From NCBI GenBank assembly GCA_037127255.1, contig JBANSL010000004.1:74484627-74548626 (forward strand): a DNA stretch of 64,000 nt, in the 5' to 3' direction. Under the pieces are notes generated by a model. That model made no database searches. It was not told the origin of the DNA and saw only the letters and a list, made by a program, of their open reading frames with translations. Positions 11,615-23,150 of this stretch are shown one piece after another; the first letter of the stretch is position 1; every line of letters starts with the position of its first letter. The position numbers were made by a program, and so were the translations under genes. The DNA comes from Persicaria tinctoria. Its lineage: Eukaryota; Streptophyta; Magnoliopsida; Caryophyllales; Polygonaceae.

Positions 11615-12080
11615 TCACACTTTTTTTTTATACAAAGTAAATATTCGGAGGTGATTAGGTTCTGCTAAACCACCAACTAATGACATCTGTCTGGATGCAA
11701 ATGCGTATATATTTCTTTTCTGAAGTGGCGACGTAGAGCTGTCAGTCCCAAAGAGATGAGCAATGCGATCTACACAGTGGTTGATCTCCCAACAAATATA
11801 GGAGACACCTATCACTCGAACTGCAGTATGAAGGACGTCAGTGATGATCATTTCAATGTCCTAAGGGCATGATCTACCGTCTTTGAGGGTGTTGATCACC
11901 ACCAAATTAAAATATCACCCTCGGTCATAATATGTTGTAGTCCTAACTCCTTTGCCTTTTGAACGCTGATCTTTAGTGCCATTGCTTACGACGCCAAGGC
12001 ATTCGTCCCACGAAATTGAGCACCGCTCGAGGCAACTGGATCCTGCTAAAGCACACCTTGAAGGATTAAAACACCCATCA
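11615..12080 (-). pseudogene. LINE-type RNase H domain remnant
   Basis: Read on the minus strand, pieces in different frames follow the order of the RNase H (RVT_3-like) domain found in plant L1-type LINEs and domesticated relatives: KINFDGCFNPS, then LKISVQKAKELGLQHIMTEG, and a later block with INHCVDRIAHL. The frames are shifted several times and in-frame stops are present, so it is a fossil. No reverse transcriptase was seen next to it. The longest open piece is 11615-11851 (78 codons). Confidence 0.6.
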
Positions 12081-12104
12081 AAATTAATTTTGTACGTTCC
12101 TTAT

Positions 12105-12121
12105 GGGGGGGGGGGGGGGGG
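12105..12121 (+). repeat. G17 homopolymer
   Basis: An uninterrupted run of 17 G. It could form intermolecular or stacked quadruplex structures and is prone to slippage. It lies between the RNase H remnant and unannotated sequence. Confidence 0.95.
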
Positions 12122-13876
12122 TTTCCATCTCGTATTTCTTCTTCTTCTTGGTAGTGTGTAGTGTCGTTTATGGTTGACTGGTTTTTCTTCTCTGTATTTT
12201 CCATTCTTTTCCAATTATCATGTTTGTCTTGTTACGTTTTCCATGTTTTAGATAGTTGTAGAGTTAATGTAGTCAAAGATTTTTCTATTTCTATTTATCC
12301 AGATGCTCCACCAAGTTTGGCTAGTACTGATTATTGTTTGTATCACACTCTTTGCAACTTGAATTTGGGGATATTTTAGCTTAAAATTATTTTCTTACGA
12401 AATTGACATTTTAACATATATATTGTAAACTTATTACTTTTAATTAAACTTTAAAATTTTAACTCAAAATCCAATTACACACACTTTAAATATAGGAAAA
12501 ACATTTAATCTCTTATATTATTACGGAGTAATGAGAAAAACCAATTATGAAGAAGCAGGCTAGGCTAGGAGTGTGTCATGATTAATCGGAGTTCCTCGAA
12601 TCCCTTTCACCTTCAATTTAAAATGATTGTAACTTTTTTACCATTCATATATTTTCGGAAAAATTGTTTAATTGTTTCCCTTTCACATTTTTTCTTTTAA
12701 AAATTAGTGACATTTAGTATGTAAAGACTAAATTAAATAGTAATGTGCAAATAGTTAAATTTGTATCCTTTAATGGTAATACCCCTTTAATGATAAAATA
12801 ATATAAAATATTAACTTTTTTACATTTTTTTGTAATTCACAAAGAGTACTTAATAGTAATAAGTATGAAATTATTAAAAAAAAGTTAATATTTTATATAA
12901 TTTTCAACACCTAAAAAAAGTCCGTGAATAATAACGCATTAAATTTTAATTAACGGAGAAAGTAGTTAATTTTGAGTTTTTAAAATGTGTACATTTACAT
13001 ATAAAATGTTGAAATATATACACTAAATTTATTTTTAATTAGTAGAGGAATTATATATGGGCACCTCTAACTCAAAGTCTCTAACCCATAAAAGGAGGCA
13101 TGCATGATTGTTGCAAACGAGGGCAAAATTCCAGCATCGATGGCACAACTTCTGCCAATCACCCCTTTGCATTTATTTAATTATTTATTTTGATGTGAGT
13201 TTAGGGGGCCATCTTTGTAATTTAAAAAGGCAATTTATGGGGTTTTAAAAGGACTTATGAATACAAGCATGCAATTTGTTGGAGTATCCTCCATATTAAA
13301 AAGGGATCATGCATATTGCATGCTCCACTACCTTGTGTCATTCCACCTACAAAATTGTGTTATTTTTAACTTATATTATTCTCATTTTTTTCGTATCCAT
13401 GCGTATTTAAAATTTTATCAAGTTTTGGTTTCCCATCAACCTCCTAAACAGCCATTACACATTTACACCTAAACTTTAACATCTGAAGTGTTTAAAAAAA
13501 AAAGTGAGTATTTTTTTTTTTAATAATGTAACAAAGGAGAAATTAAAAATAAGAAGGTGATGATATTGTAATTGAAGCTTTTGATGTGAAACAAAATGAT
13601 AGAGGTGATTGAAATGTGTTTCTGCAAGTTTGACCACTGCAATGATGTAGTTAAAATATGGGGTAATCATAGTATATATGGTAGGGTCTATGCCTTTGAT
13701 TGCCATTAACAATTCTCAATCTCATTCATCTACCATCATTGTGCTTCACTAAACTACCAACTTCTTTTAACCATGGAATGGTGTAAAATGAGATTAATCA
13801 TTCATCAATGGAACTAATTACTAATTGATGGTAATTACAGCATTTTATAATCATAATTTACCCATCAAGTGTTATA
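12122..13876. other. Intergenic sequence, nothing recognised
   Basis: AT-rich sequence with short reading frames only (the longest about 78 codons). No family, splice-consistent exon series or transposon end was identified. Confidence 0.5.
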
Positions 13877-14099
13877 CTCCCTCCGTTGCAAAATATAAGG
13901 GTTTTTGCTTTTTGACACGTTTTTCAATGTGCTAAAAACTCTATGAAATATTAAATTTTTATTAAATTTTTTTACATAATATTATACATATTGTTTTGCA
14001 TAGTATTATACATATTGTTATTTAATATTTCATAGAGTTTTTAGCACATTGAAAAACGTGCCAAAAAACAAAAGCCCTTATATTTTGCAACGGAGGTAG
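13877..14099. mobile_element. Stowaway MITE (Tc1/Mariner type)
   Basis: The element starts CTCCCTCCGTTGCAAAATAT and ends with the near-exact reverse complement (...ATATTTTGCAACGGAGGTAG). It is flanked by the dinucleotide TA on both sides (13875-13876, 14100-14101). Almost the whole 223 bp folds back on itself, with a short spacer around 'tacatatt'. These are the defining traits of Stowaway MITEs. It sits immediately left of duplicated copy A. Confidence 0.93.
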
Positions 14100-14113
14100 T
14101 ACTTTTTTTTAGA

Positions 14114-17100
14114 TCCTATTTAAATTTCATCTCTAGTTATGTTGGCTTATTTACCCTTCTATAAACTCATAAAGGAAATGGCCACCGAAGTGTTCACCGT
14201 GTATTTAGAACTTTACATTTGTGTAATTATATCTTATAGTGAGTTCTAGCTTCAACTAAGTGAGATTAGTTTTGCATAATGAAACGAGATTTTCGTTACA
14301 CTGACATGTCATGTGTATCAACACTTGAATAAGAAAAACTGTCAAACAAGCTCACCCAAATCGATGAAGACTTTGATAACCACTTCTTACAAGAGCAAAT
14401 CTCACTTATCACTAACCTAAGATAGTAAGATGTCATAGTTGACCAAGGAAAAAAAAAAGTAAGATGCCATTGGTTCTCCAAATTATTACATTATTTTGGT
14501 TAGGTTTTTGTTCAAAAGGAATTGTCTACAAGACTTGGGCCTCAAAGCCCAGAGAAGAAGCCATTCAAGGCCCAAACAAATGGCCCGCCACTTGAATTGA
14601 AAAATGTATGTAGATGAACCTGTGGGTATCATCTCTTCATGAAGATTGCATTGGAAAACCGATACCGAGTTGATCCTTTTTTGCATCTTGTCAATGGCAT
14701 CCGAGTCTACCGGGAGTCCGGAACCAGTAACCGTTGAGCTCTGTTGGGTCCTTCAAATTGCACATTGTTGAATTAATCTGATATTGTAACTTGTATGTGA
14801 AGTACTTATCTTTGAATGGTACTTTTTCACAAGTAGAATTGTTGACTAGGTAAACTTGTGGAATTCCAAGTTGACAACGACTCTTTTTTTTTTCCGTGCT
14901 TTTAGAGTTGAAGTGGGTGAATAAATGTATCGAATTCGAGTATGGGAATGAATCAATATCCTTAAAACCTGTAAATAAGAGTTTATCGCGATCTATAATT
15001 GACCTTACCTAACGCAAAAGATGATGCCATAGTTGGAGGAAACGAGGAAATGGAATATTGGATGTTTTGAGTGTTGAAAGGGTTTGTAGGAATAAGGCAC
15101 AAAAGATGATGAGCTAAAGTTGACCTATATGTTTACTTGTTTAGGAGGAATGAGGATGGATGGCTTGGACTTGCCCAACCATTTTCTATTTGCTATGTAC
15201 CCCACTACTCTGTGTTATAACTTACAAAGATGAGATTTTACAATCAATTATACATTTGTGTTTATGAGAGCATATTAATAATAGTCAATTTTTCACACAT
15301 TCAAATTAATGAGAACATCTTTTATACCAAGTATTGTAGAGATGGGGTTAATAATCAATATCATTGGGAATATTCTTATTATCTAAAGCTATTAAAAAAA
15401 AAAGAATGAGAAGCGATTAGGGCAAAATATATACAATTAATAATTTATCTCATAGCATCCTTTATGACGAGAAACTGTAATATTAAAGTTGTGATAGGAT
15501 TGAGAATAATAGTTGTATGACTTAAAAAGGTTAATCTATATGTTACACTAATAATTTCATAAAACATGTGACGAATATGGAATATCTGAAAATGACATAA
15601 ATTAATCAATGAATAAAAAATTATCATTATCAAAAACTAATGATTTAATAGTGAAAAGGGTTAATGGATTTTTTTGGGGGGGTGAGGGGTGTTATATTAT
15701 ACTCTATTTATCAAGTGAGGTCAGATTCCAACAAGAAAGTTCAAGTATTCTTTTTTTTATCCTTTCCAGTTCAAGTGGGCTTAGCCCACTCTACATCTGG
15801 ATCGGGTTATTCTAAATTAGTTTAAATGGCGGAGACAAAAAAAGAATACGAAAAAATGGTTTTTCATCCTATGCCCTTAATTTGAAAATATTTCTTAAAT
15901 TTTAGTTAGTTTAGCTTTACTTTTAATCTAGGGTTTATTAGTATTTTTTTGGTAAATAGTCGATTCTTATCCTATGCCCTTGAGTGATAGGATAGAAGGA
16001 CCCAAAAAAAAATTGAAAATGAATTTCTTAGCACAAAGCTCAAATAGCTGGGTTTTGTCATGTAAATGAACCATGATTTCTCTTTCCTATATTTACAAAA
16101 ATAAGATGGAAATCATTAAAAGAAGTGATCGGAAAACACATCTACCTTGGGAAAGTGCAAAGTCATCATCTAAAGTGAGATCAAAGTTGCACACAAGCTA
16201 TCTACGGTGTAACACGGTTAATGCTGAGTGTGTTTTATAGGTACAGTGCAACTTGGGAAAGTGCAAGCCATTTTATTCTTCGAATGCTCTTTCTCGACTC
16301 GATCGGAGTGTTATGAGATGGATGCAAAGTTACAATTGGATCAAACGGCAGAGCTGCAAGTGACTCCTATGGCAAAAAGCAAGCAGACAAGCTACTTAAG
16401 ATTCAAAGACATCATTAAACAAAGGCAAAACTTCACTTCCGAAGAGATTTTGGTGCAATTTCTAGTGTAAATTATCCCTTCAAATCCAGACGTGGATAAA
16501 AATCACCATGGGAAAACGAAGCATAACCATAAGGGATGCTACTGAGCATTATTTCCACTTGTTCGGAATACACTATCCATCAATAACATAACAAGTACCA
16601 ATGATATTACTGCACAAGAAAACAACGACTGACTCTAGAGGAAACACACACAAATAAAAAAAAAGTAGAGGGTGAAGGGTGTACAGAGAAAGGAAAGAAG
16701 AAAGAAGATCAGCAGCCACAAGCCGATTACTATGGTAAATTTGATGATATGGGATGTCATCACCTACACCAGCAAGCAGAAACTCGAGGAGGGTCCACCT
16801 AAACATCTAACCCTGCACGGCACCAAGTGATTCAAGCTTAGCAGCAAATCAATAGAGTTTTAGCAATGAATTAGAGGGGCATAAAAGTTGATTTGATCGA
16901 GAAATTGAATGGGACCAAGAAGCTAGTTCCATTGTCAAAGCACGGGAGGATGTAATGGCGCAAGTAAAAGTGGGAACAGATGCAATGATTCCCCACTTGA
17001 AGAGAAGGATGGGAATGTCTGCATCATTTTAATGAGAGGACATCAAACCAGCATGCTGATGTATGCGTATATCAAAAGACGGTAACAATAACAATCATGA

Positions 17101-17354
17101 ACGGAGGGATCAACCACTAGCAAACTCCTGAACAACTTAAAATAAAGGCCAAGGTTCCCAAAATAAAAGAAACGCATGAGTGAAAATGCTATCAGTATCT
17201 TCAAACAGGTTAATTGCTGCAACAATAATGGTGGATATCACAATATGCAATTGGAAACCACTTTAAAGATACCGAGACACACTTACATGGATATGGAAAT
17301 CATCATTGTTGTACTGTTGATTCTAAAATGATCATATTAACTGCTTTCGTTGTT
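14114..17354. other. 3' flank of RING gene A, no other gene
   Basis: This is non-coding sequence shared with copy B. The 16560-17354 part is especially alike in both copies and probably contains the 3' UTR of the RING gene, which is transcribed leftwards. An 80-codon frame at 16228-16470 is not kept intact in copy B and is not called. Confidence 0.6.
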
Positions 17355-18683
17355 TTAGTTTATCCTCCTCCTCCTAGGCATACGAGAGTCTCCGCTATCC
17401 ACATCCGAGATCCTTGATGCGTCATTCCTTCTTCTGGATGATGAAGTTGAAAGAGATACTGTGGAGTCTATCTCAACAGCAGTATCTAATGTCTGAGACT
17501 CTCCATGTATCACTGCAACAATGCTTGAGAAGGAATCTCTATCATCAACAGATGGAGGCCGTTCCTGGCTTCTACCATGAGGTGGGGTTCGGATAACAGT
17601 TTCAACAAATCTTTCAGCAGAAGTTGTTCCTGACGCAGCGGCAGTCGTAGGGGCACTTCTATACGACTGAGATCTCCTGTAGAACAAATGAGGAAGCCTA
17701 CGATATTCTGCTACTTCAGGCCTGTTTTCATTGTCAAGGGTCAAATTTACGTCATCTGTAGGCGCTACATTCTGCTCCCGGCGCAGCCCTCGAGAACTCA
17801 GGATCCTGCCAAGCAAGGTGCTGCTTCGGTCAAGCATATTGCGAGGACCATCACCTTCTTGTGGCTCAAAGAAATCACGGGTGAGATCAAACCTGTTACC
17901 AAGACGCCGAATCATTTCCTCCATGGGAATGGAGAGTGCAGTCCTCTGAATTGCCTGCCTTAAGCTCTCAACACGTTTCGCAGGAGGCCTGTCAGGAATC
18001 TTAACACCAGGATCCTCATCTGATTCCCGGGCACCATTGCCCCTGCCAAAAATTGGGGTAACGTTCTTAACCGTCACCTCTCCCTTACAAACCGGGCACT
18101 CCTTTGCATCTGAATGAATATGCAGCCATCTGTAGAGACAGGGCCAACAAAACAAGTGCCCACAGCTAGTCACAATAGGCTCTTTTGCCAAGTCCAAGCA
18201 GATATTACAGTCGAAGAAGTTACTACCATCAGTACTAATCCCCTTCTCGACATCTTCTTGCTTGTCAGCAGCATCATCTTCAGATTGGGCAACAATATTC
18301 TCACACATTTTCGTAATCTCTTCATTCCTCACTTCTGCAGCATTACTTCCTTCTCCAGTCTGCATCGTCCCATGGATATCGTGACCAACAACAGCATGAG
18401 GTGCAGCAGCATCTCCAGGATCAACCATCAAATTCATAGATATATCATGGGATTCCAAGGGCAAGTGGCTGTGATGCCAATCTCGCCAACGCCATCTTTG
18501 TCTGTTCCTTTGCCTTAGGGCCTCTCTGAACCTTCGTTGAACAGCATGCCCCACCCAATCTAAGTCAAGGCTTTCCCCCAATGACGATCGGATACCATTC
18601 CCCGGCGTTGATCCACCAGAGACAGGAGACACGGGTCCCAAATTCAAGTCCAGATTCATCTCACCTTCTCCCTGATCTGCCAT
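17355..18683 (-). CDS. RING-type E3 ubiquitin ligase, RMA/MUSE-like (copy A)
   Basis: A 442-residue single-exon coding region. Residues 159-199 form a C3HC4 RING: C159, C162, C174, H176, C179, C182, C196 and C199, in the RMA/RNF185-type arrangement (CGHLFCWPCLYRWL, then CPVCKGEV). Such domains recruit an E2 enzyme and promote ubiquitin transfer. Near the N-terminus, LDLNL (11-15) matches the LxLxL pattern of EAR repressor motifs. Residues 47-69 are rich in Arg and Trp, 330-440 are Ser/Arg-rich and probably disordered, and the C-terminus is a basic PRRRRIN. No transmembrane helix is obvious, unlike the shorter membrane-anchored RMA1-3. Length and layout recall the Arabidopsis MUSE1/MUSE2 ligases that limit NLR immune receptor levels; this match is from memory. 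The ATG at 18683 begins the conserved MNLDLNLGP block and is shared by position with copy B. The gene is intact. Confidence 0.93.
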   Translation of the reverse strand: MADQGEGEMNLDLNLGPVSPVSGGSTPGNGIRSSLGESLDLDWVGHAVQRRFREALRQRNRQRWRWRDWHHSHLPLESHDISMNLMVDPGDAAAPHAVVGHDIHGTMQTGEGSNAAEVRNEEITKMCENIVAQSEDDAADKQEDVEKGISTDGSNFFDCNICLDLAKEPIVTSCGHLFCWPCLYRWLHIHSDAKECPVCKGEVTVKNVTPIFGRGNGARESDEDPGVKIPDRPPAKRVESLRQAIQRTALSIPMEEMIRRLGNRFDLTRDFFEPQEGDGPRNMLDRSSTLLGRILSSRGLRREQNVAPTDDVNLTLDNENRPEVAEYRRLPHLFYRRSQSYRSAPTTAAASGTTSAERFVETVIRTPPHGRSQERPPSVDDRDSFSSIVAVIHGESQTLDTAVEIDSTVSLSTSSSRRRNDASRISDVDSGDSRMPRRRRIN

Positions 18684-18696
18684 GGCACAAGTTTTA

Positions 18697-19099
18697 CTGC
18701 CTCAATTCAGGAAACCTCAAGTGTTCAGCTCGACTAAGTCAAAGTCCCCTTATATCAGGAACCGAAATTAGCACCAAACCCTAACTTTGGCCTCATGTCA
18801 GCTTAAATCCAATTTCTCAATTCCAGTCAAGCACAGACAGAAAAAGCCCTAGTTATAGCCCCTCCTAAAGGTTGGATTTTTCAGAAGATTGGAGAAACCC
18901 TCAAACAGATGCTCAGATTATTATCCGAAACTAACCAACAGCACACAAAGATCCTCCAAACTAACCAATTACAATCAGACAAGGTTTTATAAAAACGAAT
19001 CAGAACTGTACACCCAAATTAGCAACAAAAAAATGAAAACCAGTCATCACAACTGAAGTGAATTCCGGGAGGGGGAGATTGGGGAAAGCATTTCCAGAC
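18697..19099 (-). other. Predicted 5'UTR intron of RING gene A
   Basis: On the minus strand the exon end 'cagtccag' is followed by 'gtctgg' (donor at 19099), and 'ttgaggcag' (acceptor at 18697) lies 13 bases before the start codon. The 403-bp interval is AT-rich and the same sites exist in copy B (31078-31484). This is inferred from consensus and position only; no transcript evidence. Confidence 0.55.
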
Positions 19100-19111
19100 C
19101 TGGACTGCGTG

Positions 19112-19201
19112 TCAAAGGAAAACTCGGAATTTGATCGCTAGGCGATATCCAGGGTAGAGAATACAGGAGAGAGAAATTCCACCGCCGGGATTCGCAGCCA
19201 T
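19112..19201 (-). CDS. Upstream ORF in the 5' leader of RING gene A
   Basis: A 29-codon frame beginning ATG GCT GCG AAT and ending TTC CTT TGA within the predicted first exon, upstream of the main start. The peptide would be MAANPGGGISLSCILYPGYR followed by LAIKFRVFL. Upstream ORFs usually lower translation of the main frame. Copy B lacks this ORF because about 78 bp are deleted there. A second, 13-codon upstream frame (ATG at 19271) is shared by both copies. Whether the peptide is made is unknown. Confidence 0.4.
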   Translation of the reverse strand: MAANPGGGISLSCILYPGYRLAIKFRVFL

Positions 19202-19381
19202 GCCGGCGTTGAGCTACACAGAGCTAAAATCAGGCAGCTTTGACCTCGGATTCTTCCGCGAACAAACACATGCTCAGTAGCTGCTCTCTCTATGCGTTGA
19301 TCCAGTCCAGTCTACAGGAAGAAGGAAGAAAGAGGAAGCGAAAGCCATCAACTCTCAGACACCAGAAGGGGGAAGAGGAGA

Positions 19382-19399
19382 GGGGGGGGGGGGGGGGGG
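19382..19399 (+). repeat. G18 homopolymer in the RING gene A leader/promoter
   Basis: 18 consecutive G on the plus strand, so C18 in the direction of the gene. At the same place copy B has a (GA)n tract instead. It lies between the upstream ORFs and the TGGGCY motifs, so it is either in the 5' UTR or just upstream of it. Confidence 0.9.
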
Positions 19400-19488
19400 A
19401 GCCGAGAGGGAGGGCGTAGAAGTCAGCACTCAGCACTGCAAAGTGCCACAGTGGGACTCACAAGTCACAACACAGGGAGAGAGATAAA

Positions 19489-19523
19489 TGGGCCGGTGGG
19501 CTTATTTATTTCTCAGTTGGGCT
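19489..19523 (-). promoter_or_regulatory. Cluster of TGGGCY (site II) motifs, promoter of RING gene A
   Basis: TGGGCC at 19489-19494 and TGGGCT at 19497-19502 and 19518-19523. TGGGCY 'site II' elements are recognised by TCP factors and are common close to transcription starts of plant housekeeping genes. Copy B keeps two of the three (31753-31758, 31781-31786). The position, 290-340 bp upstream of the uORF start, fits a core promoter. Confidence 0.5.
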
Positions 19524-19599
19524 TTCTGATGGTCCAGTAAGCACTCCTATATGCCAAATCTGTCGCATCTTCTTTATAGAAAGCCTAATTTCGAAATAT

Positions 19600-22122
19600 G
19601 TTTTTTCTAAGTTTCCCTAAAATTTCTCAAAAAAAAAAATGCATATTTGTAAGGGATAAAAAAATAATTAACCATATAATAAGACTTTATTAATTAAATG
19701 TTCACCAACAAAGATTTATTAGTTAAATATCCACCGGTCACCCCCTAGCTCCTAGCTGCTGATCGCTTGTAACTATTACAAACAGTTGACAAACGACAAC
19801 TGATAAACGAAAGTATGACAAACAGCTAACGAAATTATGACAGATAGCTAACAAAAGAAACTATAACAGATAGCTGACTAACGAACTTATTACTAAAATT
19901 GATATTTTTTTTACTAACAAACACATATTCTAATAAATTCGTTTGTTAGCATATATATTTATTCACATATATGGACATTTTATTCACATTTATTCTAATA
20001 TTGCTTATAAAGTAATTGGTGGTTTAAGGTGCAAAGTTTAGTAACCAAAAGGAAGAGAGCCATATGGACATTTTAACCTTGAGATCGTCTAAAGTTCAGC
20101 AAATCCAACATCAGCAAGTGATTAAAAAGTGGACATTTCATATAGAAAATGGTCAATTATAAGCCAGCCTGAAATTAAAAAAAGTGCAATTCCAGGAAAT
20201 GTATTGGCTTGAAGAGTTATTCAACCCCATCCATTGACCACATCTGCAAGGGGAACAACTCAACGTTTCTTTGACATGACTTACTGCCTTTCTGCATAAC
20301 ATCACATCACAACCTTCTTTCTCTGCCAATTGAAATTAACACAACCATAAGTTTCTTGTCAGCTTCTTTTTGTCCCCTCCTTTTGGATCTTGCCCGAGCT
20401 TCGATCCTCATCGGCGACGAAAAGTGTTGCAAGTGTTGAATTCTATAAGCAAGTGCTGCAAGTGTGGAGACTTCTAGTGGCCTTGAAATTGTTAGGCTGT
20501 GTTTTGTCACTACATACTTTGCCAACCCACCTCCATGTCGTCAACCAACGTGAAGGTAGTAATTACAAAATGAAGCAAAAAATTCCAAGTGTCAAACAAC
20601 ATCACATGACCAAGTAAGAACTTTCTGCATCAAAATTGTTTTTCTTGAAGTAAAACATCAGTGACGACTCCTCCACATTTCAACAACAATTGATCTAAAA
20701 GAAATTGATCTAAAAGCTTACATATTACAAGTGTTGCAAGTGCTGAATTTTATAAGCAAGTGTTGGCAGTCTGAAATTAGATGCACAAAATCAACATTGA
20801 AATCACCAAAGACTCAAAATCGGCATATAAGACACAAAAGAAAAAGAGTAAAAAGAAGAAGAGTAAAATTAGATGCCCAAAATCAACTTATAAGATATAA
20901 AAAAAAAAAGACACAAAATCAGCATTGAACTCACCAAAAGATACAAAATTAGCATATAAGATACAAAAAAAAGAGTAAAATTAGATGTACACTAATCTTA
21001 ATCTATTTTCTTCACCTAAATATATAAAAGTCAAGAAGTCATATAGACAAATGTTGAACAAGGTGAAACATAACAATTTTATTGTTTGTGTTAAGGAACT
21101 AAACCCCATGCATTAATCTTGCAAAATTGATTAATGATGATTGACCACCACCTAGCATTGTATTGAATCACATGAAGCAAAAGGATCTCAAACACTCACA
21201 CTCACACTCACCTACTAAGCATAAATTGAAAGCTTAATAAGTTTCAAATTCTATAAGAAGTGTTGACATTATGAAATTAGATGCACAAAATCAGCATTGA
21301 ACTCACCAATGACACAAAATCAACATATAAGAGTAAAAAGAAGAAGAGTAAAATTAGATGCACAAAATCAGCTTATAAGATATAAAACAAGACACAAAAT
21401 CAGGTTTGAACTCGCCAAAAGACACAAAATCAACATATAAAATACAAAAAAAAAAGCAAAATTAGATGCATACTAATCTTAATCTATTTTCTTCACCTAA
21501 ATCAGCATATGAGATATAAAAGTCAAGAAGTCATATATAAAGTTATATATCTTCACGAATAAGTGCACTATACGAAGTCAACAGATCCAATAGAACACAT
21601 CAAATGCTAGGATACACCAAAAACATGCCTAGGTGGTAACATGATTTAGGTAGGTAGCACCAATCTCGTCTTCTTCGATCTCGAGAAGCCAAAGTCAGCA
21701 CCGTGACAATACGACCTCAAGAAGCAAAAGTCAGCACTTGATTAATAACCTTTGTGAGGAAAGTAAAAAAAACATCAAACTGTCCGATCAAATGGTTGCT
21801 AAATTATCAAGTAATTCAACAATTTTTTTTAGATCTACAAGCGAACATTCAATTGCAGACCACCAAGCGGACATCCAACCGTGCAAACTTCAAAATCGTT
21901 TGTTTACCTATTCAATGTCGTCATGTCGCCCAAACTAGTTGATTCCCTGATGCACACCTTTTCAAAAGTTAATAGACAAATACGTCTTATAAGCCTACCA
22001 CTAGCGATTCCGAAGAAGAAGCTTTGCCTGGGTTTAAACAACAAAGTTGTGCAACAAGATAAATAAGCGGACAATCATTAAAAGCCAAAAAGAGAAAGTT
22101 TTGACAATCTGAAATCATGTAA
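19600..22122. other. Right flank of duplicated copy A, non-coding
   Basis: Contains a degenerate short repeat around 'gacaaacagctaacgaaa' (about 19770-19890), and two imperfect copies of a block built from 'cacaaaatcagcattgaact' and 'cagcatataagatacaaaa' (about 20780-20990 and 21270-21480). The same sequence follows copy B at 39627-41733. The 75-codon frame at 20390-20617 lacks an ATG. Confidence 0.6.
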
Positions 22123-22362
22123 GAAGGCGACCTTAGTTATGTCGGGGAGTTAGCCTGGGAGTCAGTGGAGAAGTCGGAGGAGTCCTCAACGAAATCCCTC
22201 TTCTTCATGGAGACTTCAGCACTGGAAGCAACTAACGTCGACGATTGTGAGGAGTGCACAATGCGATCGTCTTCTCCTCCTCCAATCCCCTCCATGGATC
22301 TACAACGACACCATTATCGACGGAGGAGTTCGAGGTCCGCCATCGTCTTTTCCTCCTCCATG
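22123..22362 (+). pseudogene. Open frame interrupted by a hAT MITE
   Basis: A frame open from 22123 (after a TAA) encodes an acidic then Ser/Arg-rich segment (MEKSEESSTKSLFFMETSAL, later RRSSRSAIVFSSSM) and stops exactly at the first three bases of the MITE (TAG, 22363-22365). Skipping the MITE and one target-site copy, the frame resumes at 22763 as NTQSEPEVAEEFTLSAPI and ends at TAA (22817-22819). It could be the last exon of a former gene. The family was not recognised and the frame has no good ATG near its start. Confidence 0.35.
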
Positions 22363-22754
22363 TAGGGTTGTGATATGAACTGAACAACTCGAGCTCGAGC
22401 TCGACTTGGGATCGGCTCGAAAAAGCTCGACTCAAGCTCACTCACTCATTTAAACAAGTTGAGCTTGAACAAAATTTTAAGCTCTGTTGAAAGCTCGGCT
22501 CGTTCGAATAAAGCTCGAATAGCTCGAACTCTATGGAATTTCTAAAATTTCCTTTAAGTTAACATGTTATAACCAAGTATAACTACTTAAAACTCGAAAA
22601 AAACTCGGCTCAAGCTGGTTCATTTCCTAAACAAGCCAAGCTTGATCAAAATAAAAAGCTTGTTTAAAAATTTGGCTTGGCTTGGATCGAGCTCATTTAA
22701 CAAATGAAGCAAGATTGAACATATCAAGCTCAGCTCATTCGGCTCGAATAACAC
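22363..22754. mobile_element. hAT-type MITE
   Basis: The 8-bp sequence CCTCCATG lies on both sides (22355-22362 and 22755-22762), a hAT-type target duplication. The element starts TAGGGTTGTGATATGAAC and ends GGCTCGAATAACACC. Its interior is made of 'gagctcgagctcg' and 'aagctcgactcaagctc' style repeats, a composition often seen in plant hAT MITEs. It has no coding capacity. The insertion adds an immediate stop to the frame it entered. Confidence 0.85.
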
Positions 22755-23150
22755 CCTCCATGAATACGCAAAGTGAGCCCGAGGTGGCGGAGGAGTTCAC
22801 TTTGTCCGCTCCTATTTAAATTTCATTTCTAGTTATGTCAGCTCATTCACCCTTCTATAAACTGAAAAAGGAAATGGCCACCGAAGTGTTCACTGTGTAT
22901 TTAGAACTTTACATTTGTGTAAATATATCTTATAAGTTTTAGCTTCAGCTCAGTGAGATTAGTTTTGCATAATGAAACAGGATTTTCATTATATATATTT
23001 CATGTCATGTGTATCAACACTTGAATCAAAATAACTGTCAAACAAGCTCACCCAAACAGATGAAAGCTTCGATAATTAATTCTTACAGGAGCAAATCTCA
23101 CTTATCACAAAACTAAGATGCCATAGGTTGACCCAAAAAAAAAAGGTAAG

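Larger units (their letters stand above)
14114..21958. repeat. Segmental tandem duplication, copy A
   Basis: This 7.8-kb block matches 22810-41733 in the same orientation and order: left flank ('tcctatttaaatttcat...'), 3' flank of the RING gene, the gene itself, its promoter, and the right flank ('tatatatttattcacatatatgg...' up to 'gatgcacacc'). The two copies are separated by 22-23 kb deletion/insertion differences but are clearly colinear. Copy A carries almost no inserted elements and is probably closer to the ancestral arrangement. Boundaries were placed by eye. Confidence 0.88.

Noticed and set aside
16228..16470. 80-codon ORF in the 3' flank of RING gene A
   Set aside because: The corresponding region in copy B is not kept open over the same length, and there is no recognisable domain.
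20390..20617. A 75-codon plus-strand frame also open for 75 codons in copy B (40121-40348)
   Set aside because: It starts with TTG rather than ATG, and the conserved length follows from the segmental duplication itself. No family resemblance was seen, and the minus-strand frame over the same segment differs in length between copies.
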